DNA from: Hybos culiciformis
Taxonomy: Eukaryota > Arthropoda > Insecta > Diptera > Hybotidae
DNA: 64,000 bases
Reading direction: 5' to 3'
NCBI GenBank assembly: GCA_964007475.1
Contig: OZ023273.1
Coordinates: 112,701,812-112,765,811 of the forward strand
This document shows, in pieces, positions 1 to 12,279 of this stretch (the stretch's first letter is position 1; each line of letters begins with the position of its first letter). Below the pieces are notes generated by a model that was given only the letters and a program-made list of their open reading frames with translations, was not told the origin of the DNA and did no database searches. Made by a program: the position numbers and the translations under genes.

Positions 1-139
1 AATATACGAAACAATAAATAAATAAAATCAATTTATTTGTAATAGAAGAAAATATTGTACCATTGGACTAAGCGTAATGTACCACTAGTGGTGCGCGTAC
101 CACACTTTGGGAAACGTTGGTTTACAACATTAGACAAAT

Positions 140-205
<66 letters not shown>

Positions 206-598
206 AAATTTCAAATAAAATAATATAATAACGTAACGTATGTAAGTAGTTGTTCGATAGAACTGAACGTCGAAACATAGTGTGGTTTGAAAAAATTATG
301 AAGAGTTCCTCATTTGAGTTGTGACATGCTTACCTGATTTTCTATCCAGAAGTTTTAAAATTGTGTTGCATAATTGAAATTTTGATTTAATATCACAAAA
401 AAAACGACATGAAATGATAAGTATAATTATTGCGGTGGAGTACAAATTACGAATTATTGAATCAAGTTTTATCATATTTCCAATACTGATTTGTGTCAAA
501 ATTAAAGCTAATTGTTATTACAAGACTCGTGTTTTCAAATAAGTTCTCAAGGACTACCATTTTTCAATTTATAACACTTTTTTCTTTAATTTTTTAAG
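1..598 (+). other. Intron (part) of the dynein gene
   Basis: This lies upstream of the first visible dynein exon and is read as intron, because the exon at 599 opens in mid-protein behind a TTTAAG acceptor. I find no further dynein codons here on the plus strand. It holds one long TA dinucleotide run (listed separately) and otherwise plain AT-rich sequence. Confidence 0.6.
142..201. repeat. (AT)n microsatellite
   Basis: About 60 bases of uninterrupted AT dinucleotide repeat inside the dynein intron. Length is likely to vary between individuals. Confidence 0.95.
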
Positions 599-3500
599 CT
601 GTCTTGGCAAATATCGATCCAATGTATCAGTATAGTTTAGGGTGGTTTGTTTCTCTTTACGTAAGTTCGATTGATAATACTGAGAAAATTGATGATGTAA
701 CTGCAAGATTGAAAGATTTGACGCTTCATTTTACTTACAGTTTGTATGTTAACATTTGTAGGAGTTTATTCGAACAGGTTTGTTGTATATATAGATTTTG
801 TTTTCTTCGATTATCTGTAAGTTTTTATATTTTTTCAGGATAAATTATTATTTTCATTAATCCTTAACGTTAATTTGCTACTACACGATAACAAAATAGA
901 TGTTGCAGAATGGATGTTTATGCTGACTGGAGGAGTTGGACTAGATAATCCATTACAAAATCCAGCTAAATGGTTGCCGAACAAAAACTGGGATGAAATG
1001 TGCAGATTATCAGAGTTACCTGTCTTCAAAGACTTAGCACAACACTTCACTTCAGAAACCATTCAATGGAAGACTTTTTATGATTCAGAAAGACCGCAAT
1101 CTACTAAAATGCCTAGTCCATGGGAGGATGATTTGTCTCAAATGCAAAAACTTTTAATCCTCAGAGTACTCAGACCGGATAAGTTAGTACCTGCGGTTCA
1201 GAATTTTGTTATGGGTAAATATACTTATTTAAAATTTTCTTGTGTGAAAATAAAATGTGATGTTTACAGATGATATGGGTAAACAATACATTGAACCACC
1301 TGCTTTTGATTTGCCTGCCTCTTTTAGTGATTCACATTCCTGCATTCCTTTAATATTTATTTTAACACCAGGAAGTGACCCAACTGCGACTTTACTTAAA
1401 TTTGCTGATGACCAAGGTTACGGCGCGAATAAATTATTTTCGTTATCTCTGGGTCAAGGTCAAGGTCCGATTGCAATTAAAATGATTGAAGACGGCACAA
1501 GACTGGGCAACTGGGTTGTCTTACAAAACTGCCATCTGGCTAAAAGCTTTATGCCATCATTAGAAAAAATTTGTGAAGGTTTGGCGCCAGATTCTACTCA
1601 TAATGATTTTCGTTTATGGCTAACATCGTATCCGGTTGATCATTTTCCAGTTGTGGTTCTTCAAAATGGTATAAAAATGACAAATGAACCGCCAAAAGGC
1701 TTACGATCAAATATTGTACGTTCATATTTGAGTGATCCAATTAATGATTCTGATTGGTTCGAGTCTTGCAAACAAAGCCAAATATTTAAACGTTTACTCT
1801 ATGGTCTTTGCTTTTTCCATGCAGTTATTCAAGAACGACGTTATTTTGGTCCAATTGGTTGGAACATTCCGTACGAATTCAATGAAACTGACTTAAGAAT
1901 CAGTTTAACACAGTTGAAAATGTTTTTAGACCAATATGCAGAGGTAAATTTTGAAGCTTTACGGTATTTAACAGGAGAGTGTAACTATGGTGGACGTGTA
2001 ACAGATGATTGGGATAGAAGGACATTGAAAACCATTTTAAGTAAGTTTTATTGTCCACAAATAATAGATGAGGAGACAATGTATTATTTTGATGAAACTG
2101 ACATTTATTATGCGCCCATTGAAAAAGATTATGAGCTATTTATAGACTACACTAAAAGTTTGCCTTTAATAACAAAACCTTCAATATTTGGTTTTAATCA
2201 AAATGCTGATATTCTTAGGGACCAGAAGGAAACTGATTTGTTATTGAGTCATACCTTGTTAACCCAGGTATGAATACTTAAAATAATTTCATTATTGTAA
2301 ATCAAAATCTAACTAAGCTTAATTGATCAAACGCATTCTTTAAAGGACCGAATAGTAAGTATAAACCCAGAACAAATTTTGATTTATTTTTTCATTGATA
2401 TAAAGACAGAAATAGACCAATTTTTATTTTTGACTTTCAATGGTTCTATCTGATAAATTGACTTTTTGTATTTATACTGAATTCAATAATCTTTAAATTT
2501 TTTCATACTTTGTTTCAATAAAAACAGGACTTAGTTGAAAAAAGGGTAAGTTTTTATAATGTTTTCAACTTAACAATATATACAAAACTAAATTCTGTTT
2601 ATCTGAAAATTTATATCAAAGCGATTAGAGAAAAATCAGGTAATTTACATTGAAAAATTTTCCAAAGAATTTCCTGAAAACCTTTTCCTTCCTATGATTC
2701 CTAAAATTCCTTCTTTCCTATCGGAACAGGATGCCTTATCCTCATCAAGTGGTGGAAAAGGAATGTCGCCGGAACAGCTTGGAATCAATGTCGCCACAGA
2801 CGTATTAGGAAAATTACCGAAAAATTTTGATCGAGATACGGTTTTGGCAAGGTATCCAACTAATTATCATCAAAGTATGAATACTGTGTTGGTTCAAGAG
2901 ATGGTACGTTTTAATGTATTATTGTCTTTGATAAGAAGCAGTTTAGAAACTATGAGAAAGGCTATTAAAGGTAAAGATTAAAAAAAAAATTAGCATTGGA
3001 AAGTAGGATAGAGAAAGTCAGATTAATTTTTTTTTCAGGCTTGATTGTCATGTCAGCACCAATTGAAGCTTTGTATAAATCTATTATCATTGGAAAAATT
3101 CCACAAATGTGGGCAGGAAAAAGTTATCCTAGCTTAAAACCAGTAGGAAGTTATGTCACGGATTTTCTTCAAAGATTGGAGTTCTTGCAGACTTGGTACG
3201 AAAATGGTCCACCTCCAACATTTTGGTTGTCTGGTTTCTTTTTTACTCAAGCGTTCTTAACAGGAGCACAACAAAATTACGCACGAAAATATCAAATTCC
3301 AATTGATTTGCTTGTGTTTGACTACGAAATTTTGTCAGAGAAAATGTCAAAACCACCAGAAGACGGAGTCTATGTTTATGGATTATTTTTGGATGGAGCT
3401 CGATGGGATAGAAGTAAGAAATTTTTAGCCGAATCATTACCAAGAGAATTATATGATTCTGTGCCTTTGATTTGGATGAAACCAATGAGAAGAACTGAGC

Positions 3501-3682
3501 TGAAAGCAAGGCACACCTATTTATGTCCGTTATATAAAACTGCAGAGCGACGGGGTGTTTTAGCAACAACGGGACATAGTTCAAATTTTGTTGTACCAAT
3601 GTTATTGGATTGTAATCCAAAACAAAATCCCTCGCATTGGATTATGCGTGGAACAGCTTTATTATGCCAATTAAGCGTTTAG
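599..3682 (+). CDS. Axonemal inner-arm dynein heavy chain, DNAH7/DNAH12-like, C-terminal part (5' partial)
   Basis: This is the C-terminal end of a dynein heavy chain, the ATP-driven motor of the inner arms of cilia and sperm flagella. Five exons join in frame: 599-777, 839-1214, 1270-2267, 2730-2970 and 3039-3682 (TAG at 3680-3682). All visible introns are GT-AG and the longest is 462 bases. They give about 811 residues of a protein usually near 4000 long; the rest lies left of the window. The segment covers the end of the AAA+ ring and the C-terminal domain. Signatures are [10 protein letters not shown] at residues 4-13, [42 protein letters not shown] at about 420-435, [20 protein letters not shown] and the end [10 protein letters not shown]. 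No frame break is seen, so it looks functional. The DNAH7 reading rests on remembered similarity of the stretch after DDWDRR; DNAH12 is possible, and a cytoplasmic dynein is unlikely. Confidence 0.95.
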
Positions 3683-4159
3683 AAAAACTTTATATTATAT
3701 TATAAATGCATTTTATATTAGTTTATTTTATTACTGCGTTATTTTATTATCAAATATGATCACAATACTTTTTCTTCAATTTTATCATAAATTTTTTACT
3801 GTATTATACAATAATTATACAAAAATTATAAATTCATTAATACTAATACTTTATTTTATGACTCTTTTGAGACGAATTTGAAACACACAGCCTTTCTAAT
3901 AGAGATCTTTAATAACTGTCTCTAGTTGCGAATTGAAAATGTTGAAGAAAAATCTTTGCCCGTTGCGTTTGTTGTCCCTGCGCATATATTTAACATCTTT
4001 CCAAAAACCAGGTGGAATTTTTTTTTTACTAAAAATTCAAAAAACTGCGACGATTATGAATGTGGATAGTAATATATGTATATTTATTTCTTCAAATATT
4101 TGAAGTTTTTAATTCTTTTTTTTTTTTTTTTTACCTTCTTTGCTCAGATGTAAGACATA

Positions 4160-4316
4160 AGTGTCGATGTTTATCAAACCGCGTCTATTCCATTTTTTTT
4201 TTTAAATTTAAAAATAGCAAAAACTGATAGCACATTCGAAGACGAATCCAACGATGTATTATACTCATTTTTTTTGAAAAGTGGAATTGACGAGTTTTGA
4301 TAAACATCGACACAAT
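4160..4316. mobile_element. Fold-back MITE, about 157 bp
   Basis: The left end reads GTGTCGATGTTTATCAAA and the right end has its reverse complement (TTTGATAAACATCGACAC), followed inward by a looser match around TCTATTCCA / TGGAATTGA. A TA dinucleotide lies next to each end, as expected for a Tc1/mariner-type TA target site, but the two termini differ by two bases in register. There is no coding capacity. Confidence 0.65.
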
Positions 4317-4695
4317 TATTTATATTAGTTTAATGAGGAAGATTTTTACTATTATTATATATTTATTATTGGCATCGTATAACAATTAATAAATCTTTAA
4401 AAACTTAAACATTACAAGCACTTGCAATAAATATAAACGTATACAGCACTATAGCTAAATATACTTTCCCATAATATTGAGTATTATGATTATGCCCTGT
4501 TGCATATTGCTATTTTTTAAATTAAAAACATAAAATATGTCGTTTATATTATTATATATAAAATAAATCCTTCAAATAAATATATTTACGTAAGTAAGAA
4601 TGTTGCATATTCAGGATAAGCTTGAGGTGTGCACAAATATGTATGTAATATTTAAATATGCGTACAATGAATGTATTATAGTAGATTATTGTATA

Positions 4696-4860
4696 TGTAA
4701 ACTAAATTTGTTATTAATTAAGAGTTCTGTATACACAAAAATACATTGACACGATTCAATACTTATATCACGAGACCGAAGGTCGAGTGATATAAATTGA
4801 TAAGTGTCAATGTATTTTTGTGTAAATACAGAACGAGTTGTATAACAAATTTTGTTTACA
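4696..4860. mobile_element. TA-flanked fold-back MITE, 165 bp
   Basis: It begins TGTAAAC and ends GTTTACA with TA on both sides (4694-4695 and 4861-4862). The arms pair almost throughout, sharing GTTCTGTAT and the block ACAAAAATACATTGACAC. The centre is itself a palindrome, TTATATCAC ... GTGATATAA around ACCGAAGGT. This fits a non-autonomous Tc1/mariner-type element. No reading frame is present. Confidence 0.75.
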
Positions 4861-4921
4861 TAACCAATATACTGTTTTAATGCGTAGGGGAGAGGTAGTT
4901 GCAAAGAGAGAATATTATTTC

Positions 4922-4953
4922 TTCTCATTTTTTCTCATTTTTTCTCATTTTTT
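4922..4953. repeat. 10-bp tandem repeat
   Basis: Three back-to-back copies of a unit reading TTCTCATTTT, running into a T tract. It is minor and has no apparent function. Confidence 0.8.
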
Positions 4954-5029
4954 TTTTGTATTTGGCTGTATTGAAATATTGTGAGAGATATTATGTTTGT
5001 TTAGGTATTACGTAATATTCAATACGAAA

Positions 5030-5153
5030 CATCTAAATGATTTCATTATTTACGCTGATGCATCTAAATTTTTTCATTATATACGCTGATGCATCTAAAT
5101 TTTTTCATTATTTACGCAGATGCATCTAAATGATTGCATGTGTATTGACGCAT
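5030..5153. repeat. 31-bp minisatellite, four copies
   Basis: CATCTAAAT recurs at 5030, 5061, 5092 and 5123, an exact 31-base spacing. The rest of each unit is TTTTTTCATTATTTACGCTGATG with small changes. Copies 2 and 3 are the most alike; copy 4 is diverged. Confidence 0.85.
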
Positions 5154-5338
5154 ATAATACTCCATTTAGTGATCTAAATTCTATAGCACTAAATACAACA
5201 TAACGATCCCCAACGCATTAAAATTTATTATATCATAAAAATATTTTATAATATTATGATTTTTGCAATCTATTTTTTAAAGTTCTCAAAATTTTCCAAA
5301 GCATCTTAAAACAAAAAAAGAAAAATTAACGTTTTATC

Positions 5339-5654
5339 AAAAAGCATGTATATAAAGAGGAATCAGTCCCATACAAAAAAAAGAATTAAAATAGTGAAAC
5401 AAAAAATCCATATCACAACACAACCCCATGAGCTTTTTTTTTTTTTTTGAGAATTCCACTCTCACAAATGCTTTTAAAAGTTCAAAAATAACAACAGTTC
5501 TATACAATTTTGAAAGTTTTAAAAGCTTTTGTGAGAGTGGAATTCTCAAAAAAAAAAAAAAAAGCTCATGAGATTGTGATATGGATTTTTTGTTTCACTA
5601 TTTTAATCCTTTTTTTTGTATGGGACTGATTCCTCTTTATATACATGCTTTTTG
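5339..5654. mobile_element. Long-arm fold-back element, about 316 bp, with 8-bp target duplication
   Basis: Two arms of about 140 bases are near-perfect inverted copies (roughly 5339-5481 and 5513-5653) around a loop of about 30 bases. The ends read AAAAAGCATGTATATAAAG and its reverse complement. GTTTTATC occurs directly outside each end (5331-5338 and 5655-5662), which fits an 8-base target duplication of hAT type or, with one more base, Mutator type. The few arm differences are mainly in T/A run length and single bases. There is no transposase. Confidence 0.8.
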
Positions 5655-5669
5655 GTTTTATCTTCTTAT

Positions 5670-6250
5670 AAATAAAAATGAAAATTCTCTGTTTCTCTGT
5701 TCTCTGTCCTCAATCACGCCTAAACCGCTTTACCGATTTGGCTGAAATATTGAACTTAAGTTGCATTGGGCCCCGAGATGGTTATAGGGTACTAGAAATT
5801 TTGATCCGAGGTTCCGACGGGGGGCTACCTTAGAAGCCGGTTTTGCAATTAAGGTATATTCCGATAAAATGTTGTAGTGTTGGACCCGAAAAGCCTATTT
5901 AAAAAACTGGATGTTGAAAGGCCCCGAACCGTTGTCCCAGGGCTCAATTGGGGGACTATACAACAAATTTCGAAATTTTTAAATTTTTGAAAATAAGGAG
6001 CCTAGAGATCCGATTGGTTATATTTTTGATCCGAAGCACCGACGGGGGGCTACCTTAGAAGGCGGTTTTGCAATTTAGGTATATTCCGATAAAATATTAT
6101 AGCGTTGGACCCGAATCGACTATTTAGAACACTGGATGTGTTAAGGCACCGGTGAAGTGGGTATTTAACAAAATTTGAAATTCTGTTTTTTTAGTGCACA
6201 AAATCTGGATTAAAGTGTTTTGATATTAATATAAGTTCGGACTAGTTATT
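5670..6250. mobile_element. Degenerate transposon remnant with a 225-bp tandem duplication
   Basis: It opens with a motif common near the ends of insect repeats: repeated CTCTGT, then AAACCGCTTTACCGATTTGG. Two copies of a block follow about 225 bases apart; GATCCGA is at 5803 and 6028, each followed by CCGACGGGGGGCTACC and then GGTATATTCCGATAAAAT. The GC content stands out from the flanks. No protein is readable. The family is not identified; a Helitron or LINE end is possible. Confidence 0.65.
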
Positions 6251-9200
6251 AATAAAAATTTTAATATATATGTATCTATAAGCATGTATTTGTATAACAC
6301 GTTCAATGTACTTGTGCATGTAATTAGGTTTATTCTCAGCTTCAACAACCGTATAAAGAATAAGCGTAATTAAAATTGTTTCCTATAACGCATACGGAAT
6401 TAACATCCTTTTTACGAGTGTGTTTATATAATATAGTAAATGATGCAAACAAAAAAGGAAAAAAAAACAATTTCTTTTTCTTACCAATTAAAAGAATTTT
6501 ATATATAGTTAAATTTGTAATTAAATTATCTCATTCAAAGGGAGCAATTGTAAGGAATTTTTTTTATGAGCTTTATTGTTGCTTACTTAATACATTAATT
6601 GTATTCATTAATTAAAATATTGTTAAATGATTAAAAAATTGAATTGATAAAATAAAGTAAAAATTTAAAATATTGTTATTATCAAAATATTGAAAAGATT
6701 AAACCTAATTTAAATAATAAACCGGAAAATTAGATTAATTTATATTACTGATATACATAATGTATTTGCGAAAAAAAACAAAAATTTAAAATCCAGTAAA
6801 ACGAAAAAAATTTAATCGATCTTGAACTTAAAAGGATTCAGTCAAAACATATTTTCTCTTATTAATTAACTGGGAAATGTATCCAAATTATAATGAAAAT
6901 TTAAGTTTTGGACAAAAACTCACAAATTGCATACATTGCATACATTGCATAGAAATTCAAGAGAAAATAATTCAATTAAAAATATAAAACAAATTTAAAA
7001 TGTATTAAAAAAATGTTAATGTCTTAAGTTTAAAAATTATTTTATAATATCAAAATTATTTTTAGACCATCGATAAATAAAAATTGGTAGATATTTTTTT
7101 TAAAAGGCTTATTAAATACATATACATTAACAATTTATACGTACATTATATATGAAAAAACGATGTTTTGGTCGGCGCTTTGGAATTTGGATAAATTTTA
7201 TTTGTTTTTGTTTGACTGTATTAGATTTAATCAGTTTCAATATTCATTTGTCGTATAAGTAGTTTTTTAAGAATCATATCGTGTAAGCCTTAGCTGATCA
7301 TAGAAAATATACTATAATGCTACAATAAGAATAAGTTAATTTTTGTTATATTTGGTAATTTTTTAAAATTTAACTAGACATAGGTATATCAAATACATAC
7401 GTAGTAATTTTTAATAGGACATAAGTAAATTTGATTGAAAAGGTAAAAAAAAAATACTTAAACGAAAAAAAAGGCTTTTAAAAATTTTTTATCAAACAAT
7501 TTAACGTTACATGAAAGGATATAGTTCTTAAATTTTCATTTACTTATAATACCATTTCCTTTGCTTTTAATATTTATATTTTTAAAATAATTTTCTTTGA
7601 ATTTTTCCTTTTTTTTTTTTTTTGAATTTTAAATTAAATTTCCAATGAATTAAAAAAAAAAAAGAAAAACTAAAAAAAATGAAAAATATTTGAACTTTAA
7701 GTAAAAATAACAATGTAGATGCAAATTTTAATGAAATAAAATTATATTCATATGAAAATACACAACAAGAAGAAGTTTTTTATTTCGCCCACATATTCAA
7801 CTATTAAATTTTCCAAGTAAAATTAATTTTGTTTCCATGGAAATTGCTAAGTAACCTTTTTTTTCCTCATATATTTTGCCTGTATCTCTATACACACTAT
7901 ACACTACTAATGGTTGCAAAAAAAAAAAAGCTTTTGTGAAAAATTTAAGATGAAAATGTATTTAAGGGAAAATGAATCTATAATAGGCCATTAGAAAAAT
8001 GATTCAATGTAAATTTAAAAAATTATTATTTTTTTTTTCTTCAAAATTATTGTTTTTAAGGAAAATAATATATGTAATTGCAAGGAGAAAAATTTCATTA
8101 TTGTATTTTGCATGTTAAAATTACAGAATTTCTTGCATTGCATTGAATTTTTGGTTTATTTTTAACAATTTTATTAATGTACCTATTCAGTAAAGTAATA
8201 AGAATTATTTGAAAAATTACCCTAAAATCAATGTAGAGTGTTTCAAAGTAGGCACACACAGTTTGTTTTTATATGCTTTCTTTATTTTTCTATTTTTTTT
8301 GTTAGAAGTACCAAATTAATTTCTAACATACGGATTTGAATAACTTTTTTCTTTGATTTCTTATATTTTATATCTTATCTTAATATTAATGTTGTGCTTT
8401 TACTTTCAAAAGCTATTTGTATATTTCAAATTTCATTTGTTAACCTCCAATAATTTATTATGTAATAATACATACGAAATTAATTTTCTCAACTCTGATT
8501 GCTAAAAAATTAGTATTTCACAGCTTTGTCTGCAATTTTTGTAGCATATACATATAATTATACATATAACATACAAAAAAATATTTCTAAACAAAGTTTT
8601 CCCGTACTTTATTATATTATAGGCACACTCTAATCATATACACATTATTTGATGGTTTTCACATCGTTGGGTTTATTACTTCCTTCTTTTCCCTCCAAGT
8701 TATTATAATTTTAGGGTTCAACATTTGTTCCAAAGCTAAAAGTATATTTCGTTAAAAAAAAAAAATTTACGTATGCATGTTTTTAAGTGTTGGTAAATTG
8801 TAGAGATTATGGCTATAGGTAAGATGATGGGGCAGCAGAAATATTGATCTGGTTTTTTTTTTTTTTGTTCGTGTAGCCCCATCATCTCTTTTAAAATGAA
8901 AAAAAAAAAAAAAAAATTAAACAAACACTGACACAAACAGAAAGTGTAGTGCAAACAAATAACAAAATTTGCAAAAATACATCCAACACAATAACAATTT
9001 GTTTTAAATGTGTGCAAAAATAACTAATATTTATTTGGAAAATTTTAAAAGAGAAAAATTACAGATGTTGATACACATATTTGATGTGCAAGGATTTTCA
9101 GAAAAATTGGAAATTAAAAATTTTCTTTTTTTTTCATAAAACGATTTGAGTAGGTAGTAAAAAAATATATAAAACCGGGAGTTTATATTCTTTTTCTCTC

Positions 9201-11494
9201 AAAATGAGTGCCGTATAAAATGCATAAGCATCTTAATTTTTACTGGTTGTTTATTTCATTTTTATTTTATTTTTTTTATTGAATAACTATTGACGGTAAA
9301 TATTACAAATTTTTAATAATTTTTAGTACATACTTAATTTAAAAATTTAACTTGTAATAATCAACAAACCCTACGTTATGTGGTTTATTTTATTTCACAC
9401 TAACAAATTAAAGATATTTTAATGTTTTTATATGTTATGTACTTTCCAAAAAATCATAAATTTTAAAATAAAAAAGCTTAGTGATAATAAGAAAATTAGA
9501 ATGCTTCAAAATATTAAACTAGGAGTATTAAGTTTGATGTCAGCTTTAAAGAATTAATTCAGCTTTAAAGAAATATAATTAAAGCTTAACTAGCTGACAT
9601 CATAATTTTAGATGCTCTTTCAATATAAATTGATTGTGTAATTATAAGATAATTTAATATTTATATTTTGAATACAGAACAATTTTTATCTACTAAACTG
9701 TATGAGTTTTTATTAAAAAGAAAGTATTTCAAATTTCAATAGGTATATAAATTAATATATTTCATAGCTTCATAAAAAGAACAAATTAATATAATTTCTG
9801 GATAAATTAAAAAACACCCTGTATTTATATTTGAAAAAAAAAATTAAAAAAAAACACATTATATGTATACACAGTTTGCGTTATAGTACTCATTTGTAAC
9901 CCTGTTTTATTGATTCAGTTTTTAACAAAAAAAAAAAAATTGAAATAAAAATAAGAAAAGGAAGAAGGAATAATCTTATTAAAGGAAAAGGAATAAATTA
10001 AAAAGTATTCTTTTGATGTAATTTGAACTTAAGTTCGAACGTTTATTTTTTTCCTTTTTTTTTTTTTAATTAAATACTCATGTTGATCTGAGAAATAATA
10101 ATTAATTTTTTTTTTTTTTTCGAAAACACTTTTTTTTTAAGAAAATTTTTTAATTAATAGATTAATCAGTGAAAATGAAGAATTTATATTTATGAGATAC
10201 AAAATAAAAATTTTCCGACAATCATATAAGGAAAATTATATAAAGGTACGAACATTTTCAATTTTTTTTTATCCTTAACTTTGATTGTCGGAGTACGGGT
10301 TATCACAGCACGAAATTAGATTATAATAAATCGAAAATCTATATAAAATTTATTACAGCTTTTCACATGACATTCAGTATCGGAAACAGTATGTTGCGCC
10401 GATAAAAATTTTCTTAATTTTTATATTTCTTTTATTCTACCGGCTGGAAACAGGATTAATTAAGTATCAGGGATACTGAATTTCGTGTTCGAGATATAGT
10501 CAATTAAGGATATTATGATTCTTTTGGAGAAATTTTTTTTAGAAAATCTACGTAAAAAAATTTCATAACATAAACCTACTGCATTATATCATGAAATATC
10601 CCTCAGTATCTCGCATACAATCTTCTAAAATGCTTTGCATACAATACAGCTATCGTCTTAAAGAGGCCTTGATTGAATCAAAAAACATTTTAAGATAACA
10701 CCAATCAGAATTAAAAATTATAAGCAAAAAAAAAAAGAAAATCAAAATTATCACAAAGTAATAAAACTTAATTTTCCATTCAATATTTTTGTATTAAAAA
10801 GATTTCTATTATTTTCTTGAACAACATTTCTGCCGCAAAAAAATAAGATAATTAATTATAAATTCTTTGCTCATTAAAAATTAAATCTGAAAAAATTTGT
10901 CTGCTATACATATTGTATGAAAATATCATATTCGATAACGAGAAATATTTAAAAGAAAGGCTTTAATTAATAAAACACAGAATGTTCAATAGTTATGTTT
11001 CGTTTTATAGCAATATAATCCAATGAGAGAAAATGTAATCACGGTACCATATAAATTCATATTATTTTATTCACTTAACTTTTACGAAAGTTTTAATTAC
11101 AAATCTCGAAAAATTTATTACCAATTTGTTTTGCGATATATTATTTAATGATCCGCAAAATAATATTAAAATATCCTGTAAATATGCAATACAAAACAAA
11201 AATTGTATTATTTTTATGAAAGATGTAAATAACTATGATATCAGATTAATTGTTAAACCCATTAAATGGCTGCTTTATTTCCAAATAATATGATCTTCAT
11301 TTTGCCAAAAAAAATAAAATATAACCTATAAGTTTGCTCACTGATCTATTTAAATGTACATATCAAATCAACTTTTGAAAATATTTTTGTACATTGAAGA
11401 TTTATTTATATGTATACATAATTTGCAGAATATGGATATGTTATTCTAAAGCTAATTCATTTAATTCGAATTATTATAGGTACTCTTCCAGAAC

Positions 11495-11728
11495 ATACAT
11501 TATACCATAGAATAAGAATACAGAAAGATTTATAGCTTCATACAACATTTTTTCAGTCTTTTTTGGTATTTTTATGTGAAGGTGTTAGTAAAACAAAATA
11601 AAATTCTTTTCATATATTGATAATTATCACGTATTTTATTTTGTTTTACTAACCCATTCACATAAAAATACCAAAAATAATGTTGTATGAAGCTAACAAT
11701 CTATATTCTTAATCTATTATTATACATA
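11495..11728. mobile_element. Fold-back MITE, about 235 bp
   Basis: AGCTTCATACAACATT near 11535 is matched by its reverse complement near 11690. The arms continue inward through TTTTTATGTGAA and GTTAGTAAAACAAAAT, and outward through a looser match around AGAATAAGAATA. A short AT-rich loop centres on about 11620. The outer limits and target duplication are unclear because the arms fade into AT-rich sequence. Confidence 0.7.
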
Positions 11729-12247
11729 AATAGTGAAAGAAAATTTATCATTTTACAAACATAATTTTCAGATTTTTATGATGATCTGTGATTCATATTT
11801 ACCTAATAAAAATTTAATTTTATAATATCAACATATAAGTAAGTATGCACCATGTTTACATGTTATTGGTTAAAAATATTTATCTCGAAAAGCAATTTAT
11901 TCATAAATTTTCTGTATCGTCAGGATATTTAGTATTTATTGGTCGTATTCGTATCTCTGATTTATTCTGATTTATTATAAATAAGATTATTATAAATTAA
12001 ATATAGATATCCATATCTATTATTACAAAAATATTATTTGTGCATAAAGAGTTTTATGTTTAAGCACAATGTTCATATAATATTGTTTCTATACCAGGGT
12101 TTCTTTATATTTCCACAAAAAAATTATATTACTACTATATGATCTTGTTGGTATTTTTGAATTTTAGATGTTTACGTAATTAATAAAATGTATATATTTT
12201 TTAATTCACAAAAAGAAATACTCAAAACATTTGTTATTTTAATAAAT

Positions 12248-12253
12248 TTTATT
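12248..12253 (-). promoter_or_regulatory. Candidate poly(A) signal of PPT1
   Basis: AATAAA on the minus strand lies 26 bases past the PPT1 stop codon. In DNA this AT-rich such hexamers arise by chance, so this is only a candidate. Confidence 0.35.
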
Positions 12254-12279
12254 TTAATAAAAAAAAATAGTAATATAAA

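Larger units (their letters stand above)
3683..12279. other. Gene-free spacer between convergent dynein and PPT1 genes
   Basis: No host exon is recognised in 8.6 kb. The left third carries several fold-back DNA elements, a minisatellite and a duplicated transposon remnant, all listed separately. From about 6260 to 11490 it is AT-rich sequence with many A or T homopolymers and no coding signature on either strand. Confidence 0.6.

Noticed and set aside
3243..3620. Minus-strand open frame of 125 codons opposite the last dynein exon
   Set aside because: It is the antisense shadow of a strongly conserved coding exon.
6935..6952. Short GCATACATT tandem repeat
   Set aside because: Only two to three 9-base units. 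Too small to mean anything.
9510..9605. Inverted GATGTCAGCT / AGCTGACATC pair
   Set aside because: Only about 10 bases pair cleanly, and no extended arms or target duplication are seen. Too weak to call an element.
10210..10500. CCGACAATCA / TGATTGTCGG pair and a nearby CACGAAATT / AATTTCGTG pair
   Set aside because: The pairs are short, overlap each other without a common centre and have no clear ends. Possibly a very old fold-back element, but not supportable.
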